In this document: positions 1 through 8,068 of the stretch, piece after piece
How the letters are laid out: every line of letters begins with the position of its first letter
Numbering within the stretch: position 1 is the first letter of the stretch
Program-made: the position numbers and the translations under genes
Origin: Arthrobacter sp. C2
Lineage (GTDB): Bacteria > Actinomycetota > Actinomycetes > Actinomycetales > Micrococcaceae
Assembly: GCA_024207135.1 (NCBI GenBank)
Contig: CP042428.1
Span: forward strand, 4,154,001-4,218,000
Reading direction: 5' to 3'
DNA length: 64,000 nt
Notes under the pieces: generated by a model
What the model was told of the DNA's origin: nothing
Databases searched by the model: none
What the model saw: the letters and a program-made list of their open reading frames with translations, nothing else

Positions 1-160
1 CGCCCAAACGCACGCCGGGTCCGATGTAGGCGCCCCTGCCGACATTGCATTCGCTGCCCACCACGGCATTTTCCCTGACCTGGGCCAAATGCCAGATATT
101 CGTTCCAGCGCCGATCATTGCGTCGATTGCGACATCGGCGCTCGGCTCAATGTGGTTCAT
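1..160 (-). CDS. Left-handed beta-helix sugar acetyltransferase, N-terminal part
   Basis: Only the first 53 codons are inside the window; the gene runs off the left edge. The start is ATG at 160, preceded by a GGGGG-type ribosome binding site. The protein begins with an IEPSADVAIDAMIGAG stretch, then NIWH, then hexapeptide repeats (VGSECNVGRGAYIGPGV), the pattern of WbpD/WxcM-N-like left-handed beta-helix acyltransferases. Family members acetylate nucleotide-linked amino sugars for surface polysaccharides. Substrate cannot be told from this fragment. A polysaccharide role would fit the accessory glycosyltransferase near 4 kb, but the two are not adjacent. Confidence 0.6.
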   Translation of the reverse strand, partial: MNHIEPSADVAIDAMIGAGTNIWHLAQVRENAVVGSECNVGRGAYIGPGVRLG

Positions 161-262
161 TTACATTCCCCCAGAGTATGTATCACGCGATCTGCTTCCG
201 CCTTTTTCCAACCATGCGGCAGGGAGTCGACGGAATGCAAGGGCCAGCCGGGGGGAAACCGG

Positions 263-934
263 TTATTCGGCCGTGGTGGTGTCAGGGCCGATGTCCCGCA
301 GTCCCGGGTCCTTGCGCAGTCCGGTCAAGCCGTACCAGGCAAGGTTCACCACGTGGGCGGCGACGGTCCGCTTGTCCGGGTGCCTGGCATCCAGCCACCA
401 CTGCGCCGTCATCGCGACCATCCCGACGAGCATCTGCGCGTAGATCGAGCCGTCCTCGGCGCTGAATCCCCGGTGGGTGAATTCGTCCGCCAGGATGTGC
501 TCGACCTGTTCGGTCACCTTGGTCAACAACGTGGAGTACGTGCCTTCGGGCTGGGACGGCGGGGCGTCGCGCACCAGGATGCGGAAACCCTCCGTGCACT
601 CCTCGATATAGGTCAGCATCGCCAGCGCCGCCTTTTCCAGGAGCACGCGCGAGGAATCCTCCTCGCCGGAAAGCGACTCCGTGATCCGGTGCAGCAGCTC
701 CCGGTATTCGTTGGTGACCACTTCCATGTAGAGCGCTTCCTTCGAGCCGAAGTGCTCATAAACCACGGGTTTCGACACGCCTGCGGCTCGGGCAATTTCC
801 TCGATCGTGGTCCCGTCGACCCCTCGCATGGAGAAGAGATGGCGTGAAATGTCGATCAGCTGCAATCGGCGCTGTACTCCGGTCATGCGCGTGCGTGGGC
901 GTGCGGTGGGGCTCATAGTGATCATGGTAACCAC
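263..934 (-). CDS. TetR/AcrR-family transcriptional regulator
   Basis: A 223-residue one-component repressor. The N-terminal DNA-binding domain is clear at about residues 20-67: TTIEEIARAAGVSKPVVYEHF followed by GSKEALY, the classic TetR helix-turn-helix and tyrosine. The C-terminal ligand-binding region is all-alpha and does not name a ligand. The start is uncertain: GTG at 934, ATG at 925 and ATG at 916 are close together and none has a good Shine-Dalgarno. The sequence between 940 and 960 holds two AGGCC motifs that could be an operator, but symmetry is weak. In M. tuberculosis a TetR gene (Rv1019) also lies between glmU and mfd, so this is probably the same neighbourhood. Its target is unknown. 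Confidence 0.85.
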   Translation of the reverse strand: MVTMITMSPTARPRTRMTGVQRRLQLIDISRHLFSMRGVDGTTIEEIARAAGVSKPVVYEHFGSKEALYMEVVTNEYRELLHRITESLSGEEDSSRVLLEKAALAMLTYIEECTEGFRILVRDAPPSQPEGTYSTLLTKVTEQVEHILADEFTHRGFSAEDGSIYAQMLVGMVAMTAQWWLDARHPDKRTVAAHVVNLAWYGLTGLRKDPGLRDIGPDTTTAE

Positions 935-1068
935 AGGTATGGCCTAAACGAGGCCTAGTCGCAGAGCTGTGACAAGAGGACTGACACGCACCTTTGTCCA
1001 AGTCGCATCCATGGCCCCAGTCGTGGCAGAATAGTTCACTGTGCCGGTGAGGCGAGCTCAACGCACAT

Positions 1069-1140
1069 TCCGCCCTGGTGTAATGGCAGCACCCCAGCCT
1101 TTGGAGCTGTGGAGTATAGGTTCGAATCCTATGGGCGGAA
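1069..1140 (+). tRNA. tRNA-Gln (anticodon TTG)
   Basis: The acceptor strands TCCGCCC (1069-1075) and GGGCGGA (1133-1139) pair perfectly, with A1140 as discriminator. The anticodon stem CAGC/GCTG encloses the loop CTTTGGA, giving anticodon TTG, which reads CAA. The T arm TATAGGTTCGAATCCTA is intact. CCA is not encoded. The first pair is U1-A72, a recognition feature of bacterial tRNA-Gln for the GatCAB amidotransferase, whose three genes are at 52-55 kb of this window. It lies just upstream of glmU. Confidence 0.95.
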
Positions 1141-1236
1141 CACATCACTCATTGAATTTCCGGGAATTTTCCCGGGATAGAATGGTGAGGCCTGGCCCGG
1201 CCGGTCCGGCTAGCCAATGTACAGGGAGTACCAATC

Positions 1237-2709
1237 TTGAGCGTTCACGCCAACGCACCAGCCGCTGTCATCGTTCTCGCCGCAGGGGCGGGAACCCGAA
1301 TGAAATCGGCAAAACCCAAGATCCTGCACGAACTCGGTGGCCGTTCCATGGTGGGGCACGCGCTGGCCGCGGCAGAGGGACTCCAGCCCCAAACGCTCGT
1401 TGCCGTGGTCCGCTTTGAGCGCGAACGCGTCGTTGAGCACCTTCTGCAGATCAAGCCCGATGTCATCATCGCCGACCAGGACGAAATCCCCGGCACCGGC
1501 CGAGCCGTCCAGCAGGGCCTCGAGAAGCTGGATCCGGCGCTCGAAGGCACCGTGGTGGTCACCTACGGCGACGTCCCGCTGCTGACCACCGAACTCCTTG
1601 GCGAACTCGTTGCCGCCCACGACCGCGAGGGCAACGCCGTCACCGTGCTCACGGCACTGCTTGAGGATGCCACCGGGTACGGCCGCATCCTGCGCGCCGA
1701 GGACGGGACCGTCACCGGCATCCGCGAGCACAAGGATGCCAGCGATTCCGAACGCGCCATCCGCGAAGTGAACTCCGGCATCTACGCCTTCGATGCGCAG
1801 GTGCTGCGCTCTGCACTGGCCGAGGTCACCACCGACAATGCGCAGGGCGAAATGTACCTGACCGACGTGTTGGGCATTGCCCGCTCCACCGGGGGACGGG
1901 TCGCGGCCGTCGTGACCGAGGATGCCTGGCAGGTCGAGGGCGCCAACGACCGCGTCCAGCTCGCCGCGCTCGGCAAGGAAATGAACCGCCGCATCCTGGA
2001 AAAGTGGATGCGCGCCGGGGTGAGCATCATTGATCCGGACAGCACCTGGATCGACGTCGACGTGGCCCTGTCCAACGACGTGACCATCAAGCCCGGGACC
2101 CAGCTCCACGGCAGCACCGCGATCGGCACCGACGCGGTCATCGGCCCCGACACCACCTTGGTCAACACTCATGTCGGCCGCGGAGCCAAGATCGTCCGCT
2201 CGGACGTCACCGACTCGTCCATTGCCGAAGGCTCGTCGGTCGGCCCCTTCGCCTACCTGCGGCCCAAGACCAACCTCGGCCCCGACGCCAAGATCGGCGC
2301 CTTCTACGAGACCAAGAACATCACGGTCGGCCGTGGGTCCAAGCTCTCGCACCTGGGCTACGCCGGGGATGCCGAAATCGGTGAATACACCAACATCGGT
2401 TGCGGCAACATCACCGCCAACTACGACGGCGTCAACAAGCACCGCACCGTCATCGGATCGCACGTGCGCACCGCCTCCAACACCGTGTTTGTCGCCCCGG
2501 TCACCATCGGGGACGGCGCCTACACCGGTGCCGGTGCCATCGTCCGCAAGAACGTTCCGGCCGGGGCCCTTGCCCTATCCGTGGCCCCGCAACGCAACAC
2601 GGAGGGCTGGACGATCACCAAGCGTCCCGGTTCCGCCGCCGCGGAGGCCGCATTCAGGTCCGCACTGGATTCCGGCGCAGCCGCCGAGTCCGCGGACCAG
2701 GTCAAGTAA
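1237..2709 (+). CDS. glmU: Bifunctional N-acetylglucosamine-1-phosphate uridyltransferase / glucosamine-1-phosphate acetyltransferase
   Basis: A 490-residue cytoplasmic enzyme for the last two steps of UDP-GlcNAc synthesis, the precursor of peptidoglycan. The N-terminal uridyltransferase domain has the nucleotide loop LAAGAGTRM at residues 14-22, followed by KSAKPK. From about residue 265 the chain turns into left-handed beta-helix repeats with the acetyltransferase signature (YETKN, GYAGDAEIGE, NIGCGNITANYDG, NTVFVAP). Length matches actinobacterial GlmU (about 490-495). The start is a TTG at 1237, chosen because AGGGAG sits 8 bases upstream. It is followed after 46 bases by prs, so the two are likely co-transcribed, as in other actinobacteria. 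Confidence 0.97.
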   Translation: MSVHANAPAAVIVLAAGAGTRMKSAKPKILHELGGRSMVGHALAAAEGLQPQTLVAVVRFERERVVEHLLQIKPDVIIADQDEIPGTGRAVQQGLEKLDPALEGTVVVTYGDVPLLTTELLGELVAAHDREGNAVTVLTALLEDATGYGRILRAEDGTVTGIREHKDASDSERAIREVNSGIYAFDAQVLRSALAEVTTDNAQGEMYLTDVLGIARSTGGRVAAVVTEDAWQVEGANDRVQLAALGKEMNRRILEKWMRAGVSIIDPDSTWIDVDVALSNDVTIKPGTQLHGSTAIGTDAVIGPDTTLVNTHVGRGAKIVRSDVTDSSIAEGSSVGPFAYLRPKTNLGPDAKIGAFYETKNITVGRGSKLSHLGYAGDAEIGEYTNIGCGNITANYDGVNKHRTVIGSHVRTASNTVFVAPVTIGDGAYTGAGAIVRKNVPAGALALSVAPQRNTEGWTITKRPGSAAAEAAFRSALDSGAAAESADQVK

Positions 2710-2755
2710 CCCTCCACATCATTTCCGATCCCCGTCTGAGTGAGAAAGCGATCCC

Positions 2756-3736
2756 ATGAGCGAACTAAGCTATAACGTCGATAAGAAGCTGGTGCTGGCT
2801 TCCGGGCGTGCCCACCCGGAGCTTGCCGAAGAGGTGGCCGCGGAGCTGGGCACCGAGCTGCTCCCGATGAGTGCCTACGACTTTGCCAACGGGGAGATCT
2901 ACGTCCGCTCCGGCGAGTCCGTCCGTGGCAAGGAAATCTTCGTCATCCAGGCACACCCGGCCCCGCTGAACAACTGGCTCATGGAACAGCTGATCATGGT
3001 CGACTCCATGAAGCGTGCCTCGGCCCGGCGCATCACCGTGGTGGCCCCGTTTTACCCCTACGCACGCCAGGACAAGAAGGGGCGCGGCCGCGAGCCGATC
3101 TCCGCCCGCCTGGTCGCTGACATGTTCAAGGTTGCCGGCGCGGACCGCATCATGAGCGTTGACCTGCACACCGCGCAGATCCAGGGCTTCTTCGACGGTC
3201 CGGTCGACCACCTCTTTGCCATCCCGTTGCTCGCGGACTACATCCGCGGAGTTGTCGGCGACGACCCGGTCACCGTGGTTTCCCCGGATACCGGTCGCGT
3301 CCGCGTGGCCGAGCAGTGGGCCGAGCGCCTCGGCGGCGCCCCGCTGGCCTTCGTGCACAAGTCCCGCGACCTGACCGTCCCGAACCAGGCAGTCTCCAAG
3401 ACCGTCGTGGGCCAGGTCAAGGACCGCACCTGCGTGCTCATCGACGACATGATCGACACCGGCGGAACCATTGCCGGTGCCGTGAAGGTCCTCAAGGACG
3501 CCGGTGCCAAGGACGTCATCATTGCCGCCACGCACGCGGTGTTCTCCGACCCGGCCGCGCAGCGCCTGGCCGAGTCCGGTGCCCGCGAGGTCGTGGTCAC
3601 CAACACCCTGCCGATCCCGGAATCCAAGCGATTCGAGACCCTGACCGTGCTTTCGATCGCACCCCTGCTGGCCCGCGCCATCAAGGAAGTCTTCGAGGAC
3701 GGCTCGGTCACCAGCCTCTTTGACGGCGACGCCTAA
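2756..3736 (+). CDS. prs: Ribose-phosphate pyrophosphokinase (PRPP synthetase)
   Basis: A 326-residue enzyme making 5-phosphoribosyl-1-pyrophosphate from ribose 5-phosphate and ATP, for nucleotide, histidine and tryptophan synthesis. Visible family motifs are the ATP flexible region FYPYARQDKKGRGREPIS near residue 100, the metal-binding DLHTAQIQGFF near residue 136, and the PRPP loop VLIDDMIDTGGTI near residue 230. The length is normal for class I enzymes. The start ATG at 2756 has GAGAAAG upstream. It lies 46 bases after glmU in the same direction and ends at a strong hairpin at 3760-3802. Confidence 0.97.
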   Translation: MSELSYNVDKKLVLASGRAHPELAEEVAAELGTELLPMSAYDFANGEIYVRSGESVRGKEIFVIQAHPAPLNNWLMEQLIMVDSMKRASARRITVVAPFYPYARQDKKGRGREPISARLVADMFKVAGADRIMSVDLHTAQIQGFFDGPVDHLFAIPLLADYIRGVVGDDPVTVVSPDTGRVRVAEQWAERLGGAPLAFVHKSRDLTVPNQAVSKTVVGQVKDRTCVLIDDMIDTGGTIAGAVKVLKDAGAKDVIIAATHAVFSDPAAQRLAESGAREVVVTNTLPIPESKRFETLTVLSIAPLLARAIKEVFEDGSVTSLFDGDA

Positions 3737-3759
3737 CCTGCTGGTATCAAACCGCAATC

Positions 3760-3802
3760 GTGTGGCCCTCATTCCCGGCCGGGGAGGAGGGCCACACCTT
3801 TA
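3760..3802. terminator. Bidirectional terminator between prs and the glycosyltransferase gene
   Basis: GTGTGGCCCTC (3760-3770) pairs perfectly with GAGGGCCACAC (3787-3797) around a 16-base loop, followed by CTTTA. It lies 24 bases after the prs stop and 15 bases from the stop of the convergent gene, so it probably serves both. Confidence 0.8.
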
Positions 3803-3816
3803 TCCAGCGCTTTGCC

Positions 3817-4938
3817 TCAGGCAGAAATTCGCAGGTTTTCCCGAGGCCTTGCATCCAGAAGGAAAGAGGGTGGAGCACTGGCGGCAACCACCATTCCGCT
3901 CGTGGCAGCCACCATGTATTTGGCGCTCAGCGAATCGGGATCGCAGGTGATGGCAAGTGAGCGGCGCGACAGCTCTTGGGCTATCCATTTTTGGTGCCCA
4001 TCCACGTGCTCGTGATTTTCGTGCGAACGCGGCAAAAGCAGCGGTGCCTTGCCGCATTCCAGGGCCATCAACGCCGAGCCCACGCCGCCATGGGCGATCA
4101 CCAGGTCTGCTTCGCCGACAGCCTGTCGAAGCTCGGAAGCCGGCACCGCTTCGCGGGCGCGAATGCCGGAATCGCCCACCTGGGTGCACCCCGTTTGCCA
4201 CAGGATCTCGGGCCTGGCGCCTCCCAATTCGGCCAAAGATCGCTGAATCGCTTCTACCGCCCGCTGGAACCCATACTTTTGCATGGTCCCCAGTGTGACC
4301 ACGACCTTGTCGATGCGCTCCAGCGATGGGGTGGGCACTGCGCAGTAGGCATCAAAAATCGATCCCCCGTAGGTCCACTGCTTGTTCGCCCAGGACGGGT
4401 ACTGCGTGTAGAGCCGGCTGTGGGTCAGCTGCGAAACCAGCCTTCCAGTAAGGCTTGGACTGGCGGCCCGGGCTGCGCTTTCGATGTAATGGCAGTCAAG
4501 GCCCAACAGCTGGCCCGCCATCAGGAAGGGCAACGCGATCGCTGCCCCGGTTGAGACGACACCGGAAATTTCCCTATTCCGAAGTATCGCCAGGGCCTGG
4601 GGCAATTGCTGGATTGCCTTCCGAGCCTCGCGGGGACCGATGTAGGGTGTCCGGTGTACGACTTCCCCTGACGGGAATCCAACCTGTGCCTGTGGATGCG
4701 TGACCCATTCAACGGCGTCGTTGGGGCCAAACAACCGCTCCCTGAGCCGCAGTGCCTCCTCAATGTGACCGCCGGACGTGGCCACCATGAGATATCGGCG
4801 GGCGCGATCGCCATCCTGGTCCTGGAACCGGGGCTGACGCGGGGGTGATGGTTCCTGATTCTGGCCATGGCTGCGGTTGCCACGGATTGCGGGCAGCGGC
4901 AGGACCGACATGGAACGCTCAAGAAAGCTCGTGCGCAT
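3817..4938 (-). CDS. Two-domain glycosyltransferase (fused Alg14-like and Alg13/MurG-like halves)
   Basis: A 373-residue protein. Residues from about 48 (YLMVATSGGHIEEALRLR) resemble the Alg14/PssD half of bipartite GT28-type glycosyltransferases. The second half (KVVVTLGTMQKYGF, then LVIAHGGVGSALMALECGK, LLLPRSHENHEHVDGHQ) resembles the Alg13/PssE catalytic half that binds the nucleotide sugar. In many organisms these halves are separate proteins. The ATG at 4938 is chosen because GGAGGG precedes it by 7 bases; an open frame continues upstream to 5076 without a ribosome site. The gene is inserted on the opposite strand between prs and rplY, which usually adjoin, and by eye its third positions are less GC-biased than those of its neighbours. 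This suggests acquisition. It probably builds an exopolysaccharide or glycolipid; the acceptor is unknown. Confidence 0.75.
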   Translation of the reverse strand: MRTSFLERSMSVLPLPAIRGNRSHGQNQEPSPPRQPRFQDQDGDRARRYLMVATSGGHIEEALRLRERLFGPNDAVEWVTHPQAQVGFPSGEVVHRTPYIGPREARKAIQQLPQALAILRNREISGVVSTGAAIALPFLMAGQLLGLDCHYIESAARAASPSLTGRLVSQLTHSRLYTQYPSWANKQWTYGGSIFDAYCAVPTPSLERIDKVVVTLGTMQKYGFQRAVEAIQRSLAELGGARPEILWQTGCTQVGDSGIRAREAVPASELRQAVGEADLVIAHGGVGSALMALECGKAPLLLPRSHENHEHVDGHQKWIAQELSRRSLAITCDPDSLSAKYMVAATSGMVVAASAPPSFLLDARPRENLRISA

Positions 4939-5208
4939 GGGTATTCCCTCCATAAGTACCTCATTACCCACGCTACGTGCGGAAATATCGTCCCAACAGC
5001 GTATTTGACACTCGAATCGGGGCCACGCAATCCATCTGCTAAAATATTTACTTGTGCCCAGGCGAGGGAACTCCATGCAAATGGAGGGCCGTTATCGACG
5101 AGGCTAGAAACGCACTTAGCGTCCTTCTCCTTCGCAGGAATCGGATGATGATGCTTCTAGGCCCGAGCGGGGCAGGAAACAATCAATCATCTTCCACAGG
5201 AGAACACC

Positions 5209-5790
5209 ATGGCTAACACCATCAAGCTTGACGGCGAACTGCGCACCGACTTCGGTAAGGGTGCCGCACGCCAGGCACGCCGCGCCGGCAAGATCCCGGC
5301 AGTCATCTATGGCCACGGCACCGACCCGGTCCGCGTCCTGCTCCCGGTCGCCGCAACCACCCTTGCCGTTCGTGGCGCCAACGCCCTGCTGAACATCTCG
5401 GTCGAGGGCGAAGACACCATCACCCTGGTGAAGGACATCCAGCGCCACGCACTGCGCCAGACCGTCGACCACCTTGACCTGCTGATCGTCAAGAAGGGCG
5501 AAAAGGTCATCGTTGAGGTTTCCGTCCTCATCCAGGGCGACCTGACCGCCGGTTCCTCCCTGTCGCTTGACCACCCGGTCATCGCCGTCGAAGCAGAAGC
5601 CGTTGCACTGCCGGAGCACGTTGTTGCCAACATCGCCGGCCTGCCGGCAGGCACCCAGGTCCTCGCCTCGGACCTGATCCTCCCGGAGGGCACCGCACTG
5701 GCCATCGAAGCCGACGTCGTCGTTGCAACCATCGACGCCGCAGCAGTCGAGTCCGAAGAGGATGCAGCGTCGGCAGCTTCCGCCGAGTAA
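5209..5790 (+). CDS. rplY: 50S ribosomal protein L25/general stress protein Ctc
   Basis: A 193-residue L25 of the long TL5/Ctc type. Residues 1 to about 95 form the 5S-rRNA-binding L25 domain (IKLDGELRTDFGKGAARQAR, AGKIPAVIYGHG, NALLNISVEGED), followed by the TL5-like beta domain and an acidic, alanine-rich tail (residues 178-193). The start ATG at 5209 has AGGAG 7 bases upstream. It is 22 bases from pth, an arrangement common in actinobacteria, so the two should form an operon. The upstream sequence holds a small inverted repeat CTCCAT-N4-ATGGAG near 5071 of unknown meaning. Confidence 0.95.
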   Translation: MANTIKLDGELRTDFGKGAARQARRAGKIPAVIYGHGTDPVRVLLPVAATTLAVRGANALLNISVEGEDTITLVKDIQRHALRQTVDHLDLLIVKKGEKVIVEVSVLIQGDLTAGSSLSLDHPVIAVEAEAVALPEHVVANIAGLPAGTQVLASDLILPEGTALAIEADVVVATIDAAAVESEEDAASAASAE

Positions 5791-5812
5791 TCATCCTCAT
5801 ATTGGTTCTCGC

Positions 5813-6397
5813 ATGACTAGAGAAACCTGGCTTGTAGCCGGGCTCGGCAACCCCGGGCCCGGCTACGCGCATAACAGGCACAATGTTGGCCAAATGGTCC
5901 TCGACGAACTGGCCTCCCGACTCGGGGGGAAGTTCAAGACGCACGCCTCCCGCGCCCAGATCCTCGAGGGGCGCATGGGAATCGGCGGCCCCCGTCTCGT
6001 CCTGGCAAAGCCGATGACCTACATGAACCTCTCGGGCGGCCCCGTGGCCAACCTTGCGAAGTTCTTCGGCATCGACCCCGCCCACGTCATTGCCGTGCAC
6101 GACGAGATCGACATCCCCTTCGACACCGTCAAGCTCAAGCTCGGCGGGGGAGAGGGCGGGCACAACGGGCTGCGCGACATTTCCAAGGCCCTGGGCACCA
6201 AGGACTACCTGCGGGTGCGCGTGGGCGTGGGGCGGCCCCCGGGCCGCATGGAAACCGCGGACTACGTGTTGAAGGACTTCTCGAAGGATGAAAAGAAGGA
6301 CCTTCCGTTCCTGACCGACACGGCGGCGGACGCCGTGGAGGAATTGGTGGCCCACGGGCTGGAAGTGGCGCAGCGCAAGTTCCATGTTGCGCCATAA
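5813..6397 (+). CDS. pth: Peptidyl-tRNA hydrolase
   Basis: A 194-residue enzyme that releases tRNA from stalled peptidyl-tRNA. All expected active-site residues are present: N13 and H23 in AGLGNPGPGYAHNRHNVG, N72 in KPMTYMNLSG, and D97 in VHDEIDIPF. The GGGEGGHNGLRDI tRNA-binding region is intact. The frame is open further upstream into rplY, but homology begins at the ATG at 5813, so that start is chosen; its ribosome binding site is weak, consistent with translation coupled to rplY 22 bases upstream. Confidence 0.97.
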   Translation: MTRETWLVAGLGNPGPGYAHNRHNVGQMVLDELASRLGGKFKTHASRAQILEGRMGIGGPRLVLAKPMTYMNLSGGPVANLAKFFGIDPAHVIAVHDEIDIPFDTVKLKLGGGEGGHNGLRDISKALGTKDYLRVRVGVGRPPGRMETADYVLKDFSKDEKKDLPFLTDTAADAVEELVAHGLEVAQRKFHVAP

Positions 6398-6441
6398 GAA
6401 CGTGAATGGTTCGGCGAAACATCTTGCGTGATTTCCGCAAT

Positions 6442-6470
6442 TTGGTCAACGATCTTGCGACTCGTACACT
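6442..6470 (+). promoter_or_regulatory. Sigma-70-type promoter of the 6.5-kb short transcript
   Basis: TTGGTC (6442-6447) and TACACT (6465-6470) are separated by 17 bases, a good match to actinobacterial housekeeping promoters. A start point is expected near 6477. No open frame begins there; the next features are a stem-loop with a T tract ending at 6562. Confidence 0.55.
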
Positions 6471-6476
6471 GTTCTA

Positions 6477-6562
6477 GTGCCGTTTCGGCCCCAAATCGAG
6501 GGGTCGGCAGCGGGAGGCCTCCGAGACTGGGCCACCCCCCACCCGCTGCCGACCTCTTTTTT
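6477..6562 (+). ncRNA. Candidate short non-coding RNA (about 86 nt) ending in a strong terminator
   Basis: Downstream of a well-spaced promoter there is no reading frame but a compact structured element. A short GCCG-TTT-CGGC hairpin is followed by a perfect 13-bp stem (6502-6514 with 6542-6554) closed by a 27-base loop and then TCTTTTTT (6555-6562). The loop contains six consecutive C (6535-6540). That recalls the actinobacterial 6C RNA family, but 6C needs two C-rich hairpins and only one is seen, so I do not assign it. It could instead be the terminator of pth with a fortuitous promoter. The gene on either side is pth (ends 6397) and sufS (starts 6752). Confidence 0.45.
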
Positions 6563-6751
6563 GTGCCCGGGAACGGGCCCCGTGGTGCAGTGGTAAGGGT
6601 CCACTTATATGCCTTGGGGGCCAGGACGTGGGAGAATTAGCGAAGCAAATGATGCCGTATTCAAGATGCGGCCCGCGAAGACCGCCGCCCGACGGGCGAG
6701 GATGCACCCGCGGGCACATCCGGCATGGAACAACCTTCGGAGGATCCCAAC
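6563..6751. other. Upstream region of sufS, no gene seen
   Basis: After the terminator, this 189-base stretch holds no supportable gene. A D-arm-like string (TGGTGCAGTGGTAA near 6583) is present but no T arm or acceptor pairing follows. TATATG near 6607 could be a -10 box for sufS; no convincing -35 accompanies it. Confidence 0.4.
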
Positions 6752-8068
6752 GTGTCCAGTGCTTCGCCCACGACGCAAGATACCCTTCCCCGGCACCTGG
6801 ATGACGTGGAGGTCTCCCGACTGCGGGCCGACTTCCCCATCCTGGGGCGCAGCGTCAACGGTGTTCCGCTGACATACCTGGATTCCGGGGCCACCTCGCA
6901 AAAACCAAGTTGCGTATACGAAGCCGAACAGCACTTCTACGAGAACTTCAACGCGGCGGTCCACCGCGGAGCCCACTCGCTGGCCGTCGAGGCCACCGAC
7001 GTCTTCGAGCAGGCCCGCACGGATGTCGCCGGCTTCATCGGCGCCAAGGACAACGAGGTCATCTGGACCTCCAACGCCACCGAGGCGCTGAACCTCATAA
7101 CCTATTCCTTCGGCAACGCCAGTGCCGGCCTCGGGGGAGAAGCCGCCCGGGCCTTTGCCCTGGGCGCCGGGGACGAGATCGTCGTCACCGAGCTCGAGCA
7201 CCACGCGAACCTGATCCCGTGGCAGGAATTGGCACTGCGCACCGGCGCCGCCCTGAAGTACATTCCCGTGGATGAGTCCGGTGCCTTGCGCATGGACCTG
7301 GCCGGGAAGATCATTACCCCGGCCACCAAGGTGCTCGCCTTCACCCATGTCTCCAACGTCCTGGGCACCGTGACCGATGTCCCCGCACTGGTGGCACTGG
7401 CCCGCAACGTCGGAGCGCTGACCGTCCTTGACGGCTGCCAGTCGGTCCCGCACCTGCCGGTGGACGTCAAGAAGCTCGACGTGGACTTCATGGCGTTCTC
7501 CGGGCACAAGATGCTCGGCCCCACCGGGATCGGCGGGCTGTACGGCCGCGCCGGGCTGCTGGACGCCATGCCGCCCTTCCTCACGGGAGGCTCCATGATC
7601 ACCTCGGTGACCATGGAGAAGGCCGAATACCTGCCCGCCCCGATGCGCTTCGAGGCCGGCACCCAACGGATCTCGCAGGCCCACGCCCTGGCCACCGCCG
7701 TTTCCTACCTGCAGGAGGTCGGCATGGACCGCATCGCCGCCTGGGAGGAACTGCTGGGCGAGCGCATGCTCACCGGCCTGGGAGCCATCCCCGGCGTGCG
7801 CGTCCTGGGCCCGGACCGGGGGGCAGCCCGCATCGGTACCGCGCCCTTCGTCGTCGAAGGCGTGCACCCGCACGACGTGGGCCAGTTCCTGGACTCGCGC
7901 GGCGTGGCCGTGCGGGTTGGGCACCACTGTGCCCAACCGCTGCACCGCGCGCTGGGCGTCGTCTCCAGCACCCGTGCCAGCACCTACCTTTACAACACCA
8001 CCAGCGACATCGACCGCCTGCTCAACGCGGTGTCCGATGTGCGCGGATACTTCGGAGTCGGCAAATGA
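6752..8068 (+). CDS. sufS: SufS-family cysteine desulfurase
   Basis: A 438-residue PLP enzyme (class V aminotransferase fold) that takes sulfur from cysteine for Fe-S cluster assembly. The PLP lysine is K253 in FSGHKMLGPTGIG, and the persulfide-accepting cysteine is C393 in VGHHCAQPLHR. GTG at 6752 is preferred over ATG at 6725 because GGAGG lies 8 bases before the GTG and nothing precedes the ATG. The stop overlaps the sufU start in ATGA, so the two are translationally coupled. No sufBCD genes are in the window; this pair is separate from any full SUF operon here. The assignment as SufS rather than IscS/CsdA rests on the C-terminal motif and the SufU partner. Confidence 0.93.
   Translation: MSSASPTTQDTLPRHLDDVEVSRLRADFPILGRSVNGVPLTYLDSGATSQKPSCVYEAEQHFYENFNAAVHRGAHSLAVEATDVFEQARTDVAGFIGAKDNEVIWTSNATEALNLITYSFGNASAGLGGEAARAFALGAGDEIVVTELEHHANLIPWQELALRTGAALKYIPVDESGALRMDLAGKIITPATKVLAFTHVSNVLGTVTDVPALVALARNVGALTVLDGCQSVPHLPVDVKKLDVDFMAFSGHKMLGPTGIGGLYGRAGLLDAMPPFLTGGSMITSVTMEKAEYLPAPMRFEAGTQRISQAHALATAVSYLQEVGMDRIAAWEELLGERMLTGLGAIPGVRVLGPDRGAARIGTAPFVVEGVHPHDVGQFLDSRGVAVRVGHHCAQPLHRALGVVSSTRASTYLYNTTSDIDRLLNAVSDVRGYFGVGK

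Noticed and set aside
940-960. Operator for the first TetR gene made of two AGGCC motifs
   Set aside because: The motifs are self-complementary and do not form a longer inverted repeat; too weak to annotate.
1210-2463. Long minus-strand open frame opposite glmU
   Set aside because: Shadow of glmU; no family motif.
5005-5045. TTGACA and TAAAAT upstream of rplY as a promoter
   Set aside because: The boxes are 29 bases apart, too far for a sigma-70-type promoter; no better -10 was found at 16-19 bases.
6477-6562. Assignment of the short transcript to the 6C RNA family
   Set aside because: 6C RNA needs two hairpins with C-rich loops; only one C6 run is seen. Kept as an unclassified candidate.
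6576-6625. tRNA-like string with a D-arm sequence TGGTGCAGTGGTAA
   Set aside because: No T arm (no TTCGA-type loop) and no acceptor pairing within 60-90 bases; not a tRNA.
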